From contig DVKT01000034.1 in assembly GCA_018715885.1 (NCBI GenBank), positions 67,564 through 131,563 on the forward strand: a stretch of DNA of 64,000 bases, read 5' to 3'. Both the position numbers and the translations under genes were made by a program. Positions 43,946-51,834 of this stretch are shown piece by piece (the first letter of the stretch is position 1; each line of letters begins with the position of its first letter). Source of the DNA: Caccoplasma intestinavium (GTDB lineage: Bacteria; Bacteroidota; Bacteroidia; Bacteroidales; UBA11471). Under the pieces are notes generated by a model. The model was not told the DNA's origin, searched no databases, and worked only from the letters and a program-made list of their open reading frames with translations.

Positions 43946-45403
43946 TTAGTATTTCATATTTCCCAAAGCTTTGGAGAGGTATACCTCGCATAATTTAGTA
44001 TCTATTTCGGCATCGATATGTTCCGATTGAGCTTTTAACCATGCTGTTTGGGCTTCGAGAACATTATCGGTGGTGAGGACTCCTTCTCCGAAGCCTACTT
44101 GTGCATTGCGCAGGTTCTCATCGGCTTTTTCGAGATTTTTGGCAGTCATGCCGAGGCGTTTTCGTGCCTCGTCGACTTTGAATGTCGCTTGGTTTACCTG
44201 CAATTCGATTTTTTCTTTGGCGTCTTCTATTTCAAGGCGGGCAATGAGACTTTCCGATTTGGCAGCTCTGTATTTATATACATTTTCACCCCAATGCAAA
44301 AGCGGTATGCGCACCAATACGCCTACGTTGAAAACTCCTTTGAATTCTTTTTCAAACCCGTTGAATAGGTTGGGGTTCGAAATCATGTAATTACCGGTGA
44401 GGGCAACTGTTGGCAGCATACCCGAGAAAGCGACTTTTTGTTTGTTGTGGTAAATCTTTTCTGCAAGAGAAAGACTCTGTATTTCACTACGGTTGGCAAA
44501 TACGCTTTCCATGTCGAGAGGAACAGGCTGGGCCGTCAGGGTATTGTTTTCGATGGGTGTAACTTCGTCGTAAAGCGAGAATTCGCTGTCGATGGGCATA
44601 CCGCATACTTGGGCGAGTACCATTTTGGCGAGGCTCAATCCGTTATCGACTTGTGTGAGTGTGATTTGAGCCTCGTTTGCTCTGACGGCAACCGTCAGTC
44701 CGTCCGATTGTGTGGCGACACCTTCTTCTATCATGGCTTGTACGTTGTATTGCAGCGAATCGATAAGTGCGGCATAACTTTCGGCGAGTTGTTTTTTGTA
44801 AGTGAGCGATACTACCTGCCAATAAAGTTCGTCTACTTGGTACACGACTTCTTGTGCGGCGGTATTTTGTTGACTTTTGGCCAATTCCTCGGCATATCGG
44901 GTTATTTTGTTATACGCACGTAATTTTCCTCCCATGTAGATAGGCTGGGTGAGGGTTACGGCTCCGGCCCACATGTTTCGAGTATCTGTACGGAATTCGT
45001 CGACGATTTTTTGCCCAACATTATTGAGGGGGGTGGCCAGATCGAGATTCCCGAGCGAAGCAAGTAGCTGTCCTAATGCCGGATTTGTTGCGGCCATTTC
45101 GGTCAGCGATTGGCTTAGAGCCGATCCCATTTGAGGCAGGGAATTTTTGAGATTATCGTTGAGCAACGATATTTCTCGGGAATTGTAAATATACCCTCCG
45201 GTAACATCTATGCCTGGCAGGTAGGCCGTGAATGCCGCTTTACGATTGTAATGTGCGGCATTTATTTTGGCTTCGGCCATACGCAGTTGCTTGTTGTTGC
45301 GCAGAGCCATTTGCCGGCAAGAGTCGAGGGTAAGCGGCTGTTGTGCCCAGAACGGTATGGCGGTGAGCAGGCCGAGAACACCTATGAGGATACGCTTTTT
45401 CAT
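43946..45403 (-). CDS. TolC-family outer-membrane efflux protein
   Basis: 485 residues with a cleavable signal peptide (residues about 1-20, 'ILIGVLGLLTAIPFWAQ'), not a lipoprotein, unlike the RND duct at 30103-31509. Two OEP repeats with long helices ('DSCRQMALRNNKQLRMAEAKINAAHYNRKAAFTAYLPGI' and 'NRSEIQSLSLAEKIYHNKQKVAFSGMLPTVALTGNY'). First gene of the exporter operon. Confidence 0.94.
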   Translation of the reverse strand: MKKRILIGVLGLLTAIPFWAQQPLTLDSCRQMALRNNKQLRMAEAKINAAHYNRKAAFTAYLPGIDVTGGYIYNSREISLLNDNLKNSLPQMGSALSQSLTEMAATNPALGQLLASLGNLDLATPLNNVGQKIVDEFRTDTRNMWAGAVTLTQPIYMGGKLRAYNKITRYAEELAKSQQNTAAQEVVYQVDELYWQVVSLTYKKQLAESYAALIDSLQYNVQAMIEEGVATQSDGLTVAVRANEAQITLTQVDNGLSLAKMVLAQVCGMPIDSEFSLYDEVTPIENNTLTAQPVPLDMESVFANRSEIQSLSLAEKIYHNKQKVAFSGMLPTVALTGNYMISNPNLFNGFEKEFKGVFNVGVLVRIPLLHWGENVYKYRAAKSESLIARLEIEDAKEKIELQVNQATFKVDEARKRLGMTAKNLEKADENLRNAQVGFGEGVLTTDNVLEAQTAWLKAQSEHIDAEIDTKLCEVYLSKALGNMKY

Positions 45404-45718
45404 TTTTTCGTTTATTGATGTTTGTCTTTATATACAATTTTATGCCTCTATTTGTTGGAAAAGGAGTCGATATTTTTCAATTGGTTTTTTCTTTCCGGTT
45501 GAAAAGCCGCTTCTTTCCCGAAATTGAGATGAGATTGTTCGCTTTTTCTTTTTTTTGTGGGGCAAATATAGAATTTTTAATTGGGCTTTTTATTCGTTTT
45601 TCAGTGATAGATTTTGTCTATTTTAGCTATTTTCACAGGTTTATTCCCAATAGGAGACAGTATTCGACAAATCGAACAATTCGATCTCGAATAAAACAAT
45701 GAGTAGATAGTTGCAGGA
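45404..45718. other. Leader/promoter region of the exporter operon
   Basis: AT-rich, no credible ORF. It holds the -7 element at 45563-45570, giving a leader of about 150 nt. Nothing else is recognised. Confidence 0.45.
45563..45570 (-). promoter_or_regulatory. -7 element of the TolC-HlyD-ABC-2 operon
   Basis: Minus strand TATATTTG (45570 to 45563) fits TAnnTTTG. Confidence 0.5.
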
Positions 45719-46615
45719 TCAATCGTTCAGAGAGAAACTTTCTGCTCCAATAAGCTGATTATCGGCAAATATATCGATCCGGTAGAGCCCGGAGGGCAAG
45801 TATTCTTCGACTTGCCATGTAAAGTACATTTTTTCATTGTTTCCGGTGTAATCGATAATTTGTTGCAGGGAATAGTAATATTCTTTACCTGCCAAGAAAA
45901 ATGTGTTGCCCCGGTCTTTGACCAGCGTAGTACCGTCGGGTTTCTTGATGCATACGTAAACTCTTTTTTCTCCGGTAGGAGCCATTGTGTTTCGGGCGAT
46001 GGAGAAATTTATTTTCAGTCGGGAGACCTTGTCTTTATCGGTACTTTTCCTACCGCGTTTGTTCAACGTGCGTATTTCGATATTTATCGCTTCGAGTCGG
46101 GCGGCCAGATTGACTTTCTCGTTCAGTTCGTAATTGTCTTTTTGTAATTGGTCTGCTTCTCGGGTGGCTTTTTGATAACGCGAGAGCGCATCGTTTTTTT
46201 CGGCTTTTAGTTGTCGGTTCTCCCTATTGAGTGAGTCGATGGTAGTTTGATAGATTTTGATGTTATTACGCAAACATTGTAATTCTTTGTGTAAAGAATC
46301 TATGGTGAGTGCATCGATGTTTTTCCGGTTGCGCAGTTCTTCAAGCAGACGTTGGACTCTTGTTTTTTCACGGTCGAGTTTTTGTATCAGGGAGTCGTTA
46401 TTGATCCACACTCTGTTGTTTTCGTATTGTCGGTATTCTTGGAAGATAGCCGTATATTCTTCTTCGAGTTTTTCCCGTTCGTTTTCTATGTTTATATGCT
46501 CTTTGAAATTTCTCATTTCCGACCGTTGCCAATAGACGTATGCAAGAAGAGCGCCTGTGAGTATTATCAGAACGGCACTGATAATAAGCCAAATGATTGA
46601 GACCTGCTTTTTCAT
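45719..46615 (-). CDS. Unrecognised membrane-anchored coiled-coil protein
   Basis: 298 residues; no family recognised. One membrane helix at residues about 7-29 ('IIWLIISAVLIILTGALLAYVYW'), then a long charged coiled coil (about 35-185) with Asn-rich heptads, a basic linker ('NKRGRKSTDKDKVSRLK'), and a C-terminal compact domain (about 205-298) of predicted beta strands ending 'YRIDIFADNQLIGAESFSLND', resembling an Ig-like fold. The anchor and coil suggest an inner-membrane protein reaching into the periplasm or cytoplasm; orientation is not clear. Single gene with its own promoter, upstream of the exporter operon on the same strand. Confidence 0.8.
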   Translation of the reverse strand: MKKQVSIIWLIISAVLIILTGALLAYVYWQRSEMRNFKEHINIENEREKLEEEYTAIFQEYRQYENNRVWINNDSLIQKLDREKTRVQRLLEELRNRKNIDALTIDSLHKELQCLRNNIKIYQTTIDSLNRENRQLKAEKNDALSRYQKATREADQLQKDNYELNEKVNLAARLEAINIEIRTLNKRGRKSTDKDKVSRLKINFSIARNTMAPTGEKRVYVCIKKPDGTTLVKDRGNTFFLAGKEYYYSLQQIIDYTGNNEKMYFTWQVEEYLPSGLYRIDIFADNQLIGAESFSLND

Positions 46616-46740
46616 TCTTGATTGTATTTGGAATTAGAGAAAACTTTGAATTTGGAAAATGAGCAGGGGTGTCCATCGCGCTACCAATGAGAAAATTTCC
46701 TTTTCTATTGTTAACCAATAAGAAAGGCCCTACTTCAAGG

Positions 46741-46748
46741 CAAAGATA
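46741..46748 (-). promoter_or_regulatory. -7 element for the coiled-coil membrane protein
   Basis: Minus strand TATCTTTG (46748 to 46741). The predicted leader of about 125 nt includes an imperfect TTTC-TATTG / CAATA-GAAA inverted repeat near 46700-46725. Confidence 0.55.
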
Positions 46749-46857
46749 ATCACTTTCTGTGGTAAAAAACGATTGGCGCGCTTTTTTATAAGATACATTT
46801 TAGAAATTTTCTTCGGCAAAATAAATAGGTATACCTGATTTTCCTTTGAAATTATGT

Positions 46858-46865
46858 TATCTTTG
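46858..46865 (+). promoter_or_regulatory. -7 element of the PASTA-rluA-ddl operon
   Basis: TATCTTTG, 21 nt before the GTG at 46887. Confidence 0.6.
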
Positions 46866-46886
46866 CAGCATTCTTAGGAAAAATAA

Positions 46887-47534
46887 GTGGTTGTGAAAGT
46901 GCGTATTCGTTTTTTATCGCTCGGATTGCATATCCTTATCATGTTGGCGGTGGCTGTTTTGGCTGTCGTTATCCTTTTCTTTTGGCTCGATCACTATACG
47001 CGGCATGGAGATGTGGCGGAAGTGCCCGATGTCTGCGGGTTGTATTATCTCGATGCCGATATCGCTTTATCGGAAGGGGGCATGCGCTCGACGGTAATAG
47101 ACTCGATGTATATCGATGGTATGGAGAAAGGCATTGTTCTCGACCAAGTTCCCCGTGCAGGAAGTGCCGTGAAACACGGACGTACGATATATTTGACCAT
47201 AAATGCGTTGAGTCCCCGTAAAATTGCAGTTCCCGAGTTGCGAAATCTCTCGTATCGTCAGGCCGAGGCTATCGTCAAGGGGTTGGGGCTTTCTGCTCCG
47301 CAGATTATTTATTGGAATTCGGAGTATAAAGACTTGGTCTTGAATGTAATGGCCGACGGACGCCCTGTCGAGGCGGGGGATCGTCTGCCCGTAACGGCAC
47401 GCATTACGTTTTCTGTCGGTAACGGCGTGTATGCCCCGACCCGGAAGGTCGTGGCATCGAAAGATTCGTTGGCTGCGGATTCGCTGATGGTCGATTCTCT
47501 TTCTTTGGATACCTCAGTTTTACCGGATTTTTAA
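46887..47534 (+). CDS. Membrane-anchored PASTA-domain protein
   Basis: 215 residues if the GTG at 46887 starts it; another GTG at 46893 is equally possible and there is no nearby ATG. One membrane helix (residues about 9-33), then two PASTA repeats ('VPDVCGLYYLDADIALSEGGMRSTVID', 'VPELRNLSYRQAEAIVKGLGLSAPQIIY') and a Ser/Asp-rich tail. PASTA domains bind muropeptides or beta-lactams in PknB kinases and PBP2x; here no kinase or transpeptidase is attached. Cotranscription with ddl fits a cell-wall role. Confidence 0.9.
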   Translation: MVVKVRIRFLSLGLHILIMLAVAVLAVVILFFWLDHYTRHGDVAEVPDVCGLYYLDADIALSEGGMRSTVIDSMYIDGMEKGIVLDQVPRAGSAVKHGRTIYLTINALSPRKIAVPELRNLSYRQAEAIVKGLGLSAPQIIYWNSEYKDLVLNVMADGRPVEAGDRLPVTARITFSVGNGVYAPTRKVVASKDSLAADSLMVDSLSLDTSVLPDF

Positions 47535-47545
47535 CTCGTTCCGAC

Positions 47546-48607
47546 ATGGAAGACGAGAATAAATATGACGATGATATAGAGCTTGACGACGGGGATACCC
47601 GGCAGATGTACGAGCACTATAAGTTTGTTGCAGATAAGGGTCAGGACTTACTGCGTATCGATAAGTTTCTTGTTGCCCGTACGGGAAATATTTCCCGTAA
47701 CCGGATACAGCAGGCTGCCGAGGCCGGTTGTATTTTGGTGAATGGAAAACCGGTGAAATCGAATTACCGGATAAAACCGCTCGATGTCGTATCCATTGTC
47801 ATGGATCGGCCTCCCTATGAAAATGAAATTCTACCCGAAAATATTCCTCTCGATGTCGTATATGAAGACCGCGAAGTGCTGGTCGTGAATAAACCGGCCG
47901 GATTGGTCGTCCACCCCGGACACGGGAATTATACGGGGACGCTGCTCAATGCATTGGCTTATCGATTTAGAGATGACCCCGATTTCGATGTAACCGATCC
48001 TCGGTTGGGATTGGTGCATCGTATCGACAAAGATACTTCGGGCTTGCTGGTTATCGCAAAAACGCCCGAAGCCAAAACCTCCCTCGGAAAACAATTTTTT
48101 GAGAAGACTACGCAACGTAAGTATGTGGCATTGGTCTGGGGGCGTATGGAAGAATCTTCCGGACGTATCGAGGGGAATATTGGTCGTAACCCGAAAGACC
48201 GCTTGCAGATGACCGTTTTTCCCGACGGGAGTCAGGGGAAAACGGCGGTTACGCATTATACGGTGCTTGAGCAACTGGGATATGTTTCGCTTGTGGAATG
48301 TCGATTGGAGACCGGTCGTACCCATCAGATAAGGGTACACATGAAATATATAGGCCATACGCTTTTCAACGACGCCCGATATGGCGGAAATGAAATATTG
48401 AAAGGAACGACGTTTGCCAAGTATAAACAGTTTGTACATAATTGTTTCGAGTTATGTCCCCGTCAGGCGTTACATGCCAAGACGTTGGGATTTGTGCACC
48501 CGTCGACCGGCGAGACGCTTTTTTTCGATTCGGAGTTACCTGCCGATATGACTGCTCTTATCGACCGGTGGCGTACTTATGCAGGTAGCAGAGAAGTAAT
48601 CGGTTGA
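47546..48607 (+). CDS. RluA-family rRNA pseudouridine synthase
   Basis: 353 residues. N-terminal S4 RNA-binding domain ('LRIDKFLVARTGNISRNRIQQAAEAGCILVNGKPV', about residues 35-85) and catalytic domain with the signature 'VHRIDKDTSGLLVIAKT' containing the catalytic Asp. S4 plus length suggest an RluD-type enzyme acting on 23S rRNA. It starts 11 nt after the PASTA gene. Confidence 0.95.
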   Translation: MEDENKYDDDIELDDGDTRQMYEHYKFVADKGQDLLRIDKFLVARTGNISRNRIQQAAEAGCILVNGKPVKSNYRIKPLDVVSIVMDRPPYENEILPENIPLDVVYEDREVLVVNKPAGLVVHPGHGNYTGTLLNALAYRFRDDPDFDVTDPRLGLVHRIDKDTSGLLVIAKTPEAKTSLGKQFFEKTTQRKYVALVWGRMEESSGRIEGNIGRNPKDRLQMTVFPDGSQGKTAVTHYTVLEQLGYVSLVECRLETGRTHQIRVHMKYIGHTLFNDARYGGNEILKGTTFAKYKQFVHNCFELCPRQALHAKTLGFVHPSTGETLFFDSELPADMTALIDRWRTYAGSREVIG

Positions 48608-48658
48608 ATATAAGATTTATCACAAATTATATAGAGTGCAATTATTTTGGGTAAAACA

Positions 48659-49648
48659 ATGAAAAAACGTAATATTGCCGTAGTTTTCGGGGGATATTCT
48701 TCCGAGAATGTCGTTTCGCGTCATAGTGCGCAGGGAATCGCATCATTTCTCGATGCCGAACGTTATGCCATTTATCTGGTGGATATAGAGCGTGATCGTT
48801 GGACGGTGGAGCTCGACGGAGAAAGTCCGATAGATATCGATCGCAGTGATTTTTCGTTTGTGTATGGCGGAGAAAAGATTCTTTTCGATTTGGCTTATAT
48901 AACCATACACGGCGATCCCGGAGAAAATGGTATTTTGCAGGGTTATTTCGATATGTTGGGCATTCCTTATTCTTGTTGCGGGGTGTTTGCCGCTGCGCTT
49001 ACTTTCAACAAGTTTGTCTGCAACCGCTTCCTTTCCCAGCTTGGTTTCCATGTTGCCAAGGCATTGCGTATCGGAGCCGGTGAAGAGGTTACTCCGCAAC
49101 AGGTCGCCGATGCGGTAGGTTTTCCTTGCTTTATCAAGCCCAATCAAGGGGGGTCGAGTTTCGGTACGACCAAAGTGAAAAACCTCGATGAGGTACTTCC
49201 TGCCATAGCAGCTGCCCGTGCCGAAGATGACGGCGAGGTACTTGTCGAGTCGTTCCTGTCGGGTACGGAAGTCTCTTGCGGTTGTTATAAGACACAGTCG
49301 GGAATGACTGCATTGCCGGTAACGGAAGTAATCAGTAAAAATGAATTTTTCGATTATGAAGCCAAATACACGGCATCGAGGGTCGAGGAGATTACTCCTG
49401 CTCGTATTTCCGATGCTTTGACCCGCGAGATACAAGAACTTACTGCCCGCATCTATGATAGTATAGGCTGCAAAGGAATTATCCGGGCCGATTATATCAT
49501 CGTAGACGGCACGCCTTATTTGCTCGAAGTCAATACGACACCCGGCATGACTGTTACCAGCTTTATTCCCCAGCAGGTGCGTGCAGCCGGTCTTGATATG
49601 AAAAGCGTGTTGACCGAGTTGATTGAGACGGAATTATCACACCGTTGA
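48659..49648 (+). CDS. ddl: D-alanine--D-alanine ligase
   Basis: 329 residues from the ATG at 48659 (the upstream TTG is less likely). ATP-grasp fold: 'VVFGGYSSENVVSRHSAQGI' N-terminus, 'FPCFIKPNQGGSSFGTTKV' ATP loop, 'ADYIIVDGTPYLLEVNTTPGMTVTSFIPQQ' with metal ligands and the omega-loop end. It makes D-Ala-D-Ala for peptidoglycan. Third gene of the operon; the acyltransferase starts 35 nt after its stop. Confidence 0.96.
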   Translation: MKKRNIAVVFGGYSSENVVSRHSAQGIASFLDAERYAIYLVDIERDRWTVELDGESPIDIDRSDFSFVYGGEKILFDLAYITIHGDPGENGILQGYFDMLGIPYSCCGVFAAALTFNKFVCNRFLSQLGFHVAKALRIGAGEEVTPQQVADAVGFPCFIKPNQGGSSFGTTKVKNLDEVLPAIAAARAEDDGEVLVESFLSGTEVSCGCYKTQSGMTALPVTEVISKNEFFDYEAKYTASRVEEITPARISDALTREIQELTARIYDSIGCKGIIRADYIIVDGTPYLLEVNTTPGMTVTSFIPQQVRAAGLDMKSVLTELIETELSHR

Positions 49649-49683
49649 AGATTGCAAGAAAAAATTCCAATTCCCGATATTTT

Positions 49684-50835
49684 ATGGAACAGACATTCGA
49701 TTTCGATGAGATACGTCCCTATGAAGGAGAAGAAGTTGCGGCGGCAGCGGAGCGATTGTGTAAGGAGGAGCTTTTCTGTAAGGCCATAGCTTATGTAGTT
49801 CCCGATACGGAAGCGTTTTTGCACACATTGTCGGCCTGCCGTACCGTCGATGATTTCCAGTTGCAGTTGGCTTTGCCATTTCTGAATGCGTTGGCAAAGA
49901 ATACGTCGGCCGGACTTACTCATGCCGGTTTTTCCGGACTTTCGTCACAAGGGTGTTATACTTACATATCCAATCACCGGGATATCACGCTCGACTCGGC
50001 TTTTCTCAATGTCGTGTTGCATGTTAATGAGTTTGATACTTGTGAAATAGCTATAGGAGATAATTTGCTGATTTATCCGTGGATTGTCGATTTTGTGCGG
50101 CTAAATAAAAGTTTTATCGTCAATCGAAGTGTTTCCCGTCGACAGATGCTCGAAGTATCCTGTCGCCTTTCAGCCTATATGCACTATGCCATACGGGATA
50201 AAAAACAGTCGATATGGATTGCCCAACGGGAAGGTCGGGCCAAGAACTCCGACGACCGCACGCAGGAAAGCCTCGTGAAGATGTTTGCTTTAAGTGGTGG
50301 GGGAGATTTCCTTTCCAATATCCGGGTTTTGAATCTCGTGCCGGTTGCCATTTCTTATGAATACGACCCTTGTGATTATCTCAAAGCGCAGGAGATGCAG
50401 CTCAAACGCGATGATGCCGGATACAAGAAACAGCCTTCCGATGATTTGAAAAATATGGCTACCGGTATTACGGGGTATAAAGGTCGCATACATTTCGAGG
50501 CGGCTTCTCCAATCAATTCTCTTCTTGAACAGATACCTGACGGAACTCCCCGTTCGGAGTTGGCCGTCGCTGTCGGACATATTATCGACAAGTCGATACA
50601 TACTCATTATCGTTTATATCCGGGAAATTATGCCGCTTATGACGAATTGTGGGGAGAAGGCTCGATGTCGGGCTGTTATACCGGGAAAGAGAAAGATGAA
50701 TTTGATCGTTATTTGCAAAGCCGTATTGATAAAATAGATATACCGGGCAAAGATGAGTCTTTTTTACGGGAGCGTTTGCTCGAAATGTATGCTTATCCCG
50801 TGAGGAATCAGTTAAAGGCTTGTTCCGATAAGTGA
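49684..50835 (+). CDS. 1-acylglycerol-3-phosphate acyltransferase-like protein
   Basis: 383 residues from the ATG at 49684. The acyltransferase motif reads 'YISNHRDITLDSAF': the His is followed by Asp at +2 and +6 rather than the usual H-x4-D, so the catalytic pair is shifted. 'QREGRAKNSDDRTQ' is the phosphate-binding EGR motif. The protein is long for PlsC (extra N-terminal helical part, residues about 1-85, and a C-terminal extension). It may act in phospholipid synthesis. Last gene of the operon; a terminator follows. Confidence 0.82.
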   Translation: MEQTFDFDEIRPYEGEEVAAAAERLCKEELFCKAIAYVVPDTEAFLHTLSACRTVDDFQLQLALPFLNALAKNTSAGLTHAGFSGLSSQGCYTYISNHRDITLDSAFLNVVLHVNEFDTCEIAIGDNLLIYPWIVDFVRLNKSFIVNRSVSRRQMLEVSCRLSAYMHYAIRDKKQSIWIAQREGRAKNSDDRTQESLVKMFALSGGGDFLSNIRVLNLVPVAISYEYDPCDYLKAQEMQLKRDDAGYKKQPSDDLKNMATGITGYKGRIHFEAASPINSLLEQIPDGTPRSELAVAVGHIIDKSIHTHYRLYPGNYAAYDELWGEGSMSGCYTGKEKDEFDRYLQSRIDKIDIPGKDESFLRERLLEMYAYPVRNQLKACSDK

Positions 50836-50840
50836 ATTTG

Positions 50841-50887
50841 AAAAGGAAAAACGGTCAGATACATTGCATCTAACCGTTTTTCCTTTT
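50841..50887. terminator. Bidirectional terminator between acyltransferase and tRNA-Thr
   Basis: 15-bp stem AAAAGGAAAAACGGT / ACCGTTTTTCCTTTT with an inner AGAT/ATCT helix. It serves the acyltransferase operon and the SRP-tRNA transcript. Confidence 0.9.
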
Positions 50888-50889
50888 TG

Positions 50890-50963
50890 AGCCGATAGGG
50901 GGATTCGAACCCTCGACCCCGAGATTACAAATCACGTGCTCTGGCCAACTGAGCTATATCGGC
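50890..50963 (-). tRNA. tRNA-Thr(TGT)
   Basis: Minus-strand cloverleaf: acceptor GCCGATA/TATCGGC, D arm GCTC..GAGC, anticodon loop TTTGTAA (anticodon TGT, codon ACA), T arm GAGGG/CCCCC region around TTCGAAT. The anticodon stem CGTGA/TCTCG has a central U-U mismatch. CCA is not encoded. Its 5' end is 2 nt from the SRP RNA. Confidence 0.93.
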
Positions 50964-50965
50964 AA

Positions 50966-51066
50966 GCGGGTAAGCGATCTACATCGCGCCGCTACGACCT
51001 GCTACCCTTGCTGCGGTCAAGCCCTGGGGGGATTGACAGGGAGCTGGCCGTGTAGGACTTACCCGC
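50966..51066 (-). ncRNA. ffs: Signal recognition particle RNA, small (4.5S-like)
   Basis: About 100 nt on the minus strand. Ends pair as GCGGGTAAG/CTTACCCGC. The domain IV core is present: the symmetric-loop strands CAGG (51026-51023) and AGCA (51012-51009) are separated by exactly 10 nt, as in E. coli 4.5S RNA. These 10 nt read GCUUGACCGC, so the GGAA tetraloop is replaced by UGAC (URRC type) or a hexaloop. The RNA binds Ffh for cotranslational targeting. It shares a transcript with tRNA-Thr. The true 5' end may be 2-3 nt inside. Confidence 0.88.
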
Positions 51067-51068
51067 CG

Positions 51069-51098
51069 CAAAAGTAGGTAATTTTTTTATACCTGCAA
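51069..51098 (-). promoter_or_regulatory. Promoter of the SRP RNA-tRNA-Thr transcript
   Basis: Minus strand TTG (51098 to 51096), 19 nt, TACTTTTG (51076 to 51069). Transcription would start at about the first bases of the SRP RNA. Confidence 0.75.
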
Positions 51099-51246
51099 GC
51101 GATTCTTTACAAAAAAATGAAGCTCTTTTTTGTAAGTCGCTTATTTATAGTTCTGTGTAAGATTCTTTTCTACTCGATTTTTGAGCCGATAAAAATATGT
51201 GTTGTATATTTATGGCTGTGATCCGATGCAATTACGGTAAAAATCA

Positions 51247-51254
51247 TACCTTTG
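51247..51254 (+). promoter_or_regulatory. -7 element of the DUF4199-GT2 operon
   Basis: TACCTTTG, 27 nt before the ATG at 51281. Confidence 0.55.
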
Positions 51255-51280
51255 TACAATATAATAAATAAAAATCGTTT

Positions 51281-51829
51281 ATGGTTGAGCAACCCAAAAA
51301 GACATTGACTTTCTGTGCGATGCAATATGGCATTTATATGGGGGTGTATCTTTTTATGACTTTCCTTTTTTCGGTATGGAGTCGATATGCTTCTATATTC
51401 AATACGTTGGGTGCCCTTTTGCTCATAGCAACACCTGCGGCCGTATATCTTATTATGAGCCATTTTGTGCGTCGGCAGGGTTGGCCTTGCCGCTTTGTCA
51501 TTCTATGGCTCTTGGGTATATGCGTGTTTTTTTTCGCTGCGCTTATCAGCGGATTGGGAGAGTATGTGTATTGCCAGTATATCGATCCCGATTTTATTCC
51601 TGAGCAGATCGATGCCATGTTGAAAGTCCTGGAAAGCGCCGAACTCGATTCTCCCGAAATGAGTGATTTCATAGCGACGATGCGTTCGGGATTTGAGCAT
51701 GGTGCACTTCCCACAGCTATTGAGTTGGTTTTCCAGATGATTTGGACAAAAGTCTTTCTCGGTTCGCTTCTGTCGATATTTGTCGCTCTTTTTGTATGCA
51801 TGTACTACCATTTCCAAAAATCTAAATAA
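51281..51829 (+). CDS. DUF4199-type membrane protein
   Basis: 182 residues, four hydrophobic segments (about 15-32, 40-60, 75-97 and 150-172) with a helical, acidic loop (about 105-145) between the last two. The layout matches DUF4199 proteins, which often precede a GT2 dolichyl-phosphate-mannose-synthase-like gene in Bacteroidota, as here (5-nt gap). Function is unknown; a membrane partner of the glycosyltransferase is a reasonable guess. Confidence 0.82.
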   Translation: MVEQPKKTLTFCAMQYGIYMGVYLFMTFLFSVWSRYASIFNTLGALLLIATPAAVYLIMSHFVRRQGWPCRFVILWLLGICVFFFAALISGLGEYVYCQYIDPDFIPEQIDAMLKVLESAELDSPEMSDFIATMRSGFEHGALPTAIELVFQMIWTKVFLGSLLSIFVALFVCMYYHFQKSK

Positions 51830-51834
51830 CTATC

